From Kordiimonas sediminis (lineage in GTDB: Bacteria; Pseudomonadota; Alphaproteobacteria; Sphingomonadales; Kordiimonadaceae), in the NCBI RefSeq assembly GCF_014656395.1, contig NZ_BNCI01000002.1:806001-870000 (forward strand): a DNA stretch of 64,000 bases, read 5' to 3'. Positions 57,991-64,000 of the stretch are shown piece after piece (within the stretch, counting starts at the first letter, position 1; every line of letters starts with the position of its first letter). Below the pieces are notes generated by a model, which saw only the letters and a list, made by a program, of their open reading frames with translations, ran no database searches and was not told the DNA's origin. The position numbers and the translations under genes are program-made.

Positions 57991-59370
57991 TTAGTGAACT
58001 ACTGCAGCACGGCGTTGACGGCGCTGCTGTTTTAATATTTTGGCTGCTGCCTCTTCGGATACGAATAAAATATCCTGTGCTCGCAACCATTTAGGAGTAC
58101 CTTCTTTAAACTCTTGCATTGCTTTTCTTGCATGCCCCAATGCGAGATGCGCTGCACCCACCGAATAAAATCGTTCGGCTGTGGCTAGCGCGGCATCGCC
58201 GTCCTGTTCAAGCCAACTGTATGCACGTGCTAGATTGAACCACGCAAAACTGTTTGACCGGTCCAGCCTTACAGCGTCTTCCAGAATGGGGACAGCACGC
58301 GCCATCCAGTCAAGGTTTTCCTGGCTTACAAGTGCCTGACCGAGGGCAGTCATGATCAGCGGCTCTTGCGGGGCAGTCTGGACGGCTTTTTCAAGCACCG
58401 GAAGGGCTTCCTCAACTCTGCCATTTTCAAATAAGATCTGGCCTTTAATTTCATAAAAATAGGCGTTATCTGGCTCTAATGCGATCAAAGCGTCAGCTTC
58501 TGCCAATGCCAAGTCCCATTCCAGTGCCTTGTGATAGGCATAAACACGTGCATAACGGGCTGAAATTGACGTATCGGTCAGTGGATATTGTTTCAATGTC
58601 CTTGATGGAGGCTGTAGATAGCCGGCAAGCTTCGCTTTTAACCGCAAGAACTTTTCATTCAAGTCAGGCTCCACCGGTTTATCCCAATGTTCACTCTTCT
58701 CAAGAATGTCCCGTAAATTCATTATCCGCGTGCTGTTCAACGGGTGGGAGCGCATGTAGGGGTCTTGTCGTACCTGCGCTAAAATCTCTTGGGAACGCAA
58801 CTTCTCAAAGAAAGAGATCATTCCTTTACCACTGACTCCGATGTCATCCAAATAGGATGCACCTGCTTGGTCAGTTGTGCTTTCCTGTGCACGGGAATAC
58901 GCAAGAACCTGCCCCTGCGCCATACCCTGACCCGCCATGATAAGGCCCATACCGGCATCACCACCACCTGCGAGAACCGCAGCAGCACCAAGTACCATTG
59001 AAACAATACTGGTCATGCCCGCTGTTTGGTATGCATCTCTGGTTCGGGAATAGTGCCGTCCTGCGATGTGACCGGCTTCATGTGCCAATACACCACGCAG
59101 TTCACCAACATCATCCGCTGCCATCCAAAGCCCCGAATGAAGATATATTGAGGTTCCACCGGCAGCAAAAGCATTGATACTATTATCGTGAATCAATCCA
59201 AGTTGAATACTATTAGGCGCCATATTGGCTGCCCTGAATATGGGATTTGTCAATTCGCGCAAAAACGCTTCTGTTTCGGCATCTCGCAAAATGGATTGCG
59301 CTTGCACAGGAATAAACCCTGCAAGCAACAGAGATACTATACATAAAAAATGGCGAACACTAATCAACAA
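57991..59370 (-). CDS. M48 metalloprotease with TPR repeats (BepA-like)
   Basis: A 459-residue periplasmic protein. The signal peptide ends near LPVQAQ. The zinc motif HEAGH lies at about 97-101 in GVLAHEAGHIAGRHYS, with the third ligand likely in the ESTTDQAGASYLD region. The C-terminal half is TPR (DALIALEPDNAYFYEIKGQILFENGRVEEALPVLEKAVQTAPQEPLIMTALGQAL). This matches BepA/YfgC, which assembles or degrades outer membrane proteins. A TTG at 59370 is taken as the start because GGGAGA lies before it; a GTG at 59394 is possible. Confidence 0.87.
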   Translation of the reverse strand: MLISVRHFLCIVSLLLAGFIPVQAQSILRDAETEAFLRELTNPIFRAANMAPNSIQLGLIHDNSINAFAAGGTSIYLHSGLWMAADDVGELRGVLAHEAGHIAGRHYSRTRDAYQTAGMTSIVSMVLGAAAVLAGGGDAGMGLIMAGQGMAQGQVLAYSRAQESTTDQAGASYLDDIGVSGKGMISFFEKLRSQEILAQVRQDPYMRSHPLNSTRIMNLRDILEKSEHWDKPVEPDLNEKFLRLKAKLAGYLQPPSRTLKQYPLTDTSISARYARVYAYHKALEWDLALAEADALIALEPDNAYFYEIKGQILFENGRVEEALPVLEKAVQTAPQEPLIMTALGQALVSQENLDWMARAVPILEDAVRLDRSNSFAWFNLARAYSWLEQDGDAALATAERFYSVGAAHLALGHARKAMQEFKEGTPKWLRAQDILFVSEEAAAKILKQQRRQRRAAVVH

Positions 59371-59466
59371 CCATATTCTCCCAACATTTATCACACGCTA
59401 TAACGCTGCTCATGAACGGTCAATGAACATCGGCCTAACTATGTTGTGATAACACGATTAATCGTC

Positions 59467-59497
59467 AAAAAAATGGCGAGGAGAAAATCCTCGCCAT
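59467..59497 (-). terminator. Intrinsic terminator after rne
   Basis: AATGGCGAGGA, loop GAAAA-type, TCCTCGCCATT, followed on the minus strand by a seven-T tract. Confidence 0.9.
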
Positions 59498-59524
59498 TAT
59501 TATTATACTGTTTAATTTCCTTAC

Positions 59525-62500
59525 CTATCCAAAGGTTCGGTTCCACCAGCCTTTTTTCTTAGGTGCGTCAGGTGCGTCATCTGTAGATTCTGCTGGCTTC
59601 TTAGTGCTCTCTACACTTGCGGAAGCAGGGACAGCGGTATTTTCCTCCGCCGCAACCTTCGATTTGGGTGCTTTCGGGCCAGCTTTTGCCTCAACAGTCT
59701 CCGCTTTAGCTTCCGCTGGCTTTGCCTTCTTTGCACGGGGCTTTCTGGCTGGCTTTGGCTTTTCTTCAGCAACTGCTTCCACTGCATCAGCTTTATCAAC
59801 AGATGTTTCAGCAGCCTCAGCTGTTTTCTTTGGTGCCGCTTTCCTGCGAGTGCGCGGTTTCTTTTCTTCTGTTTTTTCCTCAGGTGAGGCATTTTCAGAT
59901 GAAGCATCTACAGCATCAGCGTTTGCGGTTTCTGCTTCGTCCTTTTTAACACGACGTCTGCGACGTTTTGGCTTCTCAGCTGTTTCTTCGACAACGGCAG
60001 CTTCAGGCGCATCGCTGGACGTTTCAGCCACCACTTTCACTGCTGCAGTATCAGTATCTGATGCTTCAGGTTTTTTTGTTCTGCGACGACGCTTTGGCTT
60101 TTCTTCGTTCGCAGGTTCCGCTGTGTCATCGGCCGGAGCAGTCTCAGCTGCCTTTTCATCAGACGCTTTCTCCGCATCATCGGTGGATACAGCAGAATCT
60201 TCAGTCGGCTTACGGCGTACACGGCGACGACGCTTCGGTTTGTCGTCAACCGGGGCATCTACGTCTGTTTCCGCTCCAACTCCTTCAGCTACTTGCTTAT
60301 CGCCTGTATCTTCTGGTGCTGGTGATGATTCAGTTTCTGCAGACTCTTCAGTTACAGTATCATCCTTGCGGCCACGACGACGGCCACCACGACGACCACG
60401 ACGACGACGGGAACGTCCTTCTTTCTGCTCGCTGGTTTCATCCTGATCCTTGTCAGCCTCAGAATCAGAGACTTCAACATCAGTTTCGTCTGATGATGTT
60501 TCGGACGTCTCAGCCTGGTCTTGATTGTCGTCTCTATCGCGTCTGTTGCGGCGACGGCGACGGCGCTTGCGGCGCCCGCGCTCCTCCTGACTATTATTCT
60601 CAGAAGAATCAACTGTCTCTTCGACATCGTCTTCTTCAACATCATCAGACACATCAATTATCGTATCAGGCGTTACAACAATATCTGACGCAGCATCATT
60701 AGTTACCTGTCCATTTGGTGCCGCTTCACGGGTAATCTCAACACCAGAAAGAGGCACATCCCTGCTTGCCAGTATTTCAATTCTGTAATTGTATGTCTCC
60801 TCCAGGCGCACAAGGTCATTACGCTTCTGGTTCAACAAGTAAATGGCAATATCAGGATGTGCACCTACGCGAACGACAGCACTGCGGGCACGGATACCTT
60901 CTTCTTCCAGCTGACGGAGCGCCAATAGTGCTACTGATTCAAGTGACCGGACAATGCCAGCACCTTCACATGTTGGACACGTGACAGTACTTGCTTCCAG
61001 TAGATTAGGACGCAGCCGCTGACGTGACATTTCCATCAACCCAAAGCTGGAAATTCTACCAACCTGTATCCGAGCACGATCGTTTTTAAGGACTTCTTTC
61101 ATACGACGCTCGACCGCACGGTTATTTGCACGCTCTTCCATGTCGATAAAGTCAATAACGATCAGGCCAGCCAAATCCCTAAGGCGGAGTTGACGCGCAA
61201 TTTCCTCAGCAGCCTCAAGGTTAGTGCGAAGGGCCGTTTCTTCAATGCTGTGCTCTTTTGTCGACCTGCCAGAGTTCACATCAATTGAAATCAATGCTTC
61301 TGTCGGGTTCATCACAATATAGCCACCAGACTTTAGATGAACTTCTGGTGAATACATATTCTCCAGCTGCGTCTCCACCTGATATCTATGGAACAAAGGA
61401 ATTCTGCTTTTGTAATGCTGAACTTTCTTTGAATGACTAGGCATCAACAATTTCATAAAGTCTTTGGCAGAACGGTATCCGTTTTCACCCTCGACGAGGA
61501 TTTCATCAATATCGCGCGTGTACAGGTCACGAATAGTCCGCTTGATCAAATCACCTTCTTCATAAATCAGGGCAGGGGCAATGGACTTTAAAGTCAGTTC
61601 ACGAATGCCATTCCACAATCGGACCAGGTAATCATAGTCGCGTTTGATCTCGACCTTTGTACGTTGCAAGCCAGCTGTACGAACGATCAATCCCATCTCT
61701 GATGGAACATCAAGCGATGAAATAATATTCTTAAGACGTTTACGATCAGAACCGTTGGAAATTTTACGACTAATGCCACCAGCATGTGTAGAGTTCGCCA
61801 TTAACACACAGTAACGACCCGCAAGCGAAAGATAGGTTGTCAGCGCTGCACCTTTGTTGCCGCGCTCTTCTTTCACGACCTGAATAAGCAGGACCTGACG
61901 CTTTTTGATGACTTCCTGAATATTATAGCGGCGTTTCAAAGCACGAAGCGATTGACGACGCAGTGAAGCGTCTTCAAGTTCCTGATCTTTCTCTTCTTCT
62001 TCGCTTTCTTTTATCGCAGGCTCATCTGTTCCAGCGTCTTCTGCAATAGATGTGCTGATTTCATCATCAGAAGATGCAGCCTCTGAATCAGTGACATTGT
62101 CAGTTTCATCATCAGGAATAAGATCAGATACATCCGTATCTTCTGAATCAGTATCACCAGAAACCTCATCAGGCTCTACTGCTTTGGAACGGCGACGACG
62201 GCGATTACGCTGTTTATGATCATCTTCTTCTTCCTCACGTTTCGCACGAGCTTTCGCAGCAGCCATTTCTTCTGCAACAATTGCATCACGGTCCTGTGTA
62301 GGAATTTGATAATAGTCAGGATGGATTTCACTAAAAGCCAAAAAGCCGTGGCGATTACCACCGTACTCCACAAACGCGGCCTGTAACGAAGGCTCCACAC
62401 GTGTGACACGTGCAAGATATATATTACCTTTTAATTGACGGCGTGTGGATGATTCATAGTCAAAGTCCTCAACTCGGCTTCCTTTGACAATCGTAACCCG

Positions 62501-62545
62501 CGTCTCTTCGTCGTGACGCGCGTCTATTAGCATTCTTGTAGACAT
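59525..62545 (-). CDS. rne: Ribonuclease E/G
   Basis: A 1006-residue endoribonuclease and degradosome scaffold. It has the S1 domain (residues about 30-120, broken by an acidic insert at about 95-200), and the catalytic region with SIDVNSGRSTKEHSIEETALRTNLEAAEEIARQLRLRDLAGLIVIDFIDME, FGLMEMSRQRLRP and the zinc link CPTCEGAG. The C-terminal 400 residues are low complexity: Glu/Asp/Ser acid blocks alternating with RRRRR basic blocks, then Ala/Lys/Pro-rich repeats. The C-terminus is the usual disordered scaffold. ATG 62545 is preferred since GGAG sits upstream; 62560 is in frame. Confidence 0.95.
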   Translation of the reverse strand: MSTRMLIDARHDEETRVTIVKGSRVEDFDYESSTRRQLKGNIYLARVTRVEPSLQAAFVEYGGNRHGFLAFSEIHPDYYQIPTQDRDAIVAEEMAAAKARAKREEEEDDHKQRNRRRRRSKAVEPDEVSGDTDSEDTDVSDLIPDDETDNVTDSEAASSDDEISTSIAEDAGTDEPAIKESEEEEKDQELEDASLRRQSLRALKRRYNIQEVIKKRQVLLIQVVKEERGNKGAALTTYLSLAGRYCVLMANSTHAGGISRKISNGSDRKRLKNIISSLDVPSEMGLIVRTAGLQRTKVEIKRDYDYLVRLWNGIRELTLKSIAPALIYEEGDLIKRTIRDLYTRDIDEILVEGENGYRSAKDFMKLLMPSHSKKVQHYKSRIPLFHRYQVETQLENMYSPEVHLKSGGYIVMNPTEALISIDVNSGRSTKEHSIEETALRTNLEAAEEIARQLRLRDLAGLIVIDFIDMEERANNRAVERRMKEVLKNDRARIQVGRISSFGLMEMSRQRLRPNLLEASTVTCPTCEGAGIVRSLESVALLALRQLEEEGIRARSAVVRVGAHPDIAIYLLNQKRNDLVRLEETYNYRIEILASRDVPLSGVEITREAAPNGQVTNDAASDIVVTPDTIIDVSDDVEEDDVEETVDSSENNSQEERGRRKRRRRRRNRRDRDDNQDQAETSETSSDETDVEVSDSEADKDQDETSEQKEGRSRRRRGRRGGRRRGRKDDTVTEESAETESSPAPEDTGDKQVAEGVGAETDVDAPVDDKPKRRRRVRRKPTEDSAVSTDDAEKASDEKAAETAPADDTAEPANEEKPKRRRRTKKPEASDTDTAAVKVVAETSSDAPEAAVVEETAEKPKRRRRRVKKDEAETANADAVDASSENASPEEKTEEKKPRTRRKAAPKKTAEAAETSVDKADAVEAVAEEKPKPARKPRAKKAKPAEAKAETVEAKAGPKAPKSKVAAEENTAVPASASVESTKKPAESTDDAPDAPKKKGWWNRTFG

Positions 62546-62560
62546 ACAATTCGTCTCCAT

Positions 62561-63046
62561 TCAGGGAGCCGCGCTTCCTTGCCTCAAATATTTGGCGGGC
62601 GCTGGCAAACCTGTGGTTGGGTTTTAAAACAGTGTAATAATAAGGATGGGCGATAGCCGTATGCGCGGGCGTGTGGGACATGGTTATGTCCTGCAGTTCT
62701 GTGCCGATTGGCAGAGTGGCTTGATGCCTGTATGCGCGCCAGGTTTGCATTCCGGGTTCTAGTCCATTGGGGACAGTCAAATGATTGTCTCCAATATCTG
62801 GCTCCTGATCACTTGGCTGTCAATTGACCGGTCAGAAACCTCCGCACGGTCAAAATTCTTTTCTTACATTATGTGCCGAAGTATTTTAAAATCTACTGCG
62901 GTACATTCGACCAATAAATAAAAGTTTTCGTTCCTGCAAGAGAATTTAACTTTCTTTCCTTTATTTCATTCAGGTGATATTAAGTATTTGAAGGGTAAAC
63001 GGTCCTAACAGTCATGAATAAATAAGTGCTTGGGTTGGGTATACAC
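62561..63046. other. 486-base leader/intergenic region between rne and the amidase gene
   Basis: This non-coding stretch holds an inverted repeat at 62766-62795 (13-bp arms with two wobble/mismatch positions and a 4-base loop) and a smaller hairpin GGACAT-GGTT-ATGTCC at 62676-62691. Part is the likely rne leader, which in other bacteria allows feedback on rne mRNA; I see no known element. A frame at 62469-62780 on the minus strand overlaps the rne start and is not believed. Confidence 0.45.
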
Positions 63047-64000
63047 ATGATCAGACGACTCTATCTTGTATTCAGTTTCTTTTGCGTACTGCTCTTATCC
63101 TCCATATCGACTAGTGCGTCCGATATTACGGGATTACGGATGGGTGTTCAGGATAATGGCACTCGATTTGTTATTGATCTAAGTGAAACTACCGACCCAA
63201 GAGTGTTTTTACTGGAAAACCCTCAGCGTATTGTCATTGATCTGCCTAATGCGAAATGGAATGCTAGAGGCGGTGTTAAAGCGATGGGTGACATTCGGTC
63301 CTACCGACACGGCCAATTTACATCTAATATCTACCGTATTGTACTGGATTTGAAACGTCCCGTCATAGTCAGTGACTTGTTTCATTTGCCCGCCAAAGGG
63401 CAGTTTGGACCACGCCTTGTTATTGATTTGGAACAGACATCAACAAGCCGTTTTGCCCAGGCAGTCGCTGACACGAAACAGGCACCTCTACGGGCCAGTA
63501 ATGCCAAACAATTTGCAAAGGCTACGCCGTCTGCCAGCCAACCTAAATCAACACAACCAGCACAACAATCACAGCGCGCCCAAATCCAGCAGTCTGCTAA
63601 GCACGTTATTGTGCTTGACCCAGGTCATGGCGGCAAAGACCCTGGCACCATTGGTGTTCTGGGTGTGAATGAAGAAGTAATTGTTCTGAACATGGCGCGG
63701 GAGATCAAACGCGAACTGGAAGCGACCGGACGGTATAAAGTGCATCTGACTAGGGACAGAGACATTTATATTCCGCACAGGCAGCGTTATGAAATGGCCC
63801 AAAGACTAGAAGCTGACCTCTTTGTGAGCATCCACGCTGATGCGATTGAAAACAAAGACGTGCGTGGTGGGACTGTCTACACGCTAAATGACAAGGCTTC
63901 CGATGATGAAGCACGCCGCCTTGCTGCACGTGAGAATAAATCAGACCTGATAGCCGGTGTTGTAATGGCTGAATATGATAATGAGGTTCAAAACATACTC
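63047..64000 (+). CDS. amiC: N-acetylmuramoyl-L-alanine amidase, AMIN plus Amidase_3 (partial, runs off the window)
   Basis: The first 318 residues of a periplasmic cell-wall amidase that cleaves the septal peptidoglycan amide bond. A signal peptide (about 1-24, ending in STSAS) is followed by an AMIN domain (GVQDNGTRFVIDLSE, NPQRIVIDLPNAKW) and a Ser/Gln/Ala-rich linker (about 145-185). The Amidase_3 domain starts at IVLDPGHGGKDPG (first zinc His), continues NEEVIVLNMAREI (zinc Glu) and VSIHADAIENKDVRGGTVYTL (second His). The 3' end is outside the window, so whether it is AmiC or another homologue is uncertain. Confidence 0.9.
   Translation, partial: MIRRLYLVFSFFCVLLLSSISTSASDITGLRMGVQDNGTRFVIDLSETTDPRVFLLENPQRIVIDLPNAKWNARGGVKAMGDIRSYRHGQFTSNIYRIVLDLKRPVIVSDLFHLPAKGQFGPRLVIDLEQTSTSRFAQAVADTKQAPLRASNAKQFAKATPSASQPKSTQPAQQSQRAQIQQSAKHVIVLDPGHGGKDPGTIGVLGVNEEVIVLNMAREIKRELEATGRYKVHLTRDRDIYIPHRQRYEMAQRLEADLFVSIHADAIENKDVRGGTVYTLNDKASDDEARRLAARENKSDLIAGVVMAEYDNEVQNIL

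Noticed and set aside
59604-60446. A 280-codon plus-strand frame rich in Ala and Ser.
   Set aside because: It is the antisense of the low-complexity, Glu/Ala/Arg-rich tail of rne; such tails give long open antisense frames.
60360-60580. Repetitive CGACGACGG-like runs that might look like an array.
   Set aside because: They encode Arg-rich blocks of RNase E in frame; there are no regular repeats with spacers, so not CRISPR.
62469-62780. 103-codon minus-strand frame over the rne leader.
   Set aside because: It runs into rne in another frame, has no supporting ribosome site or family, and is likely chance.

Overview
The window is one contiguous piece of an alphaproteobacterial chromosome, judged by eye to be mid-40s % GC. 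The evidence for the group is the gene content and order: flagellar genes next to a CckA-type kinase, then recA, alaS and icd; ppx-rlmE-guaB-rsmB; an NDUFA12-type complex I subunit beside mlaD, a DUF2155 gene, aat, accC, accB and aroQ; a B12-dependent ribonucleotide reductase; and SOS boxes of the alphaproteobacterial form GTTC-N7-GTTC. Mid GC, a polar flagellar system, a TonB receptor and phasin suggest a free-living, probably marine lineage outside Rhodobacterales (Kordiimonas-like lineages are my guess; this is inference). Nearly everything is chromosomal core. I see no insertion sequence, prophage, CRISPR array, rRNA or convincing tRNA.

Layout. 0-6.7 kb: TonB receptor and divergent TetR regulator with two shared palindromes, phasin with PhaR-like operators, prfC, and a membrane-anchored beta-propeller protein. 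6.7-11.7 kb: flagellar export and basal-body genes in two divergent arms (fliP-fliO-small FlhB-like protein on the minus strand; flgB-flgC-fliE-fliQ-fliR-flhB on the plus strand). 11.8-21.7 kb: cckA, recA, alaS, a voltage/cyclic-nucleotide-type K+ channel, icd and a LOG-family nucleosidase. 21.8-26.6 kb: two lipoproteins, a small unknown with a CtrA box, phospholipid genes psd-pssA, and a previously unnamed-looking intergenic zone. 26.6-35.3 kb: ppx-rlmE-guaB-rsmB, TPR protein, trmFO, a degenerate M28-like membrane protein and a DUF924 protein. 35.3-47.3 kb: uvrA, ssb, lipid-metabolism genes (patatin, acyl-CoA dehydrogenase, thiolase, sterol-desaturase-type hydroxylase), a DUF4389 protein and a GGDEF-EAL protein. 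47.5-64 kb: nrdJ with NrdR-like boxes, NDUFA12, mlaD, fatty-acid synthesis entry genes, thiS-thiG, a DsbA-like and an M48 protein, rne, and a truncated cell-wall amidase.

Several genes connect through shared control. A LexA circuit is visible at three places: recA, the uvrA/GFA intergenic region, and two boxes flanking the promoter region of an unannotated 63-codon single-membrane-span protein at 26269-26460. The last is the strongest candidate for something undescribed, because small LexA-controlled membrane proteins such as Caulobacter SidA block cell division. CckA, flagellar genes and a TTAA-N7-TTAA site before an unknown gene point to the CtrA circuit. Just beside the SOS-type gene lies a second candidate unit on the plus strand, with an 18-base palindrome, a strong ribosome-binding site and a terminator-like hairpin, that may be a small RNA or small protein gene.
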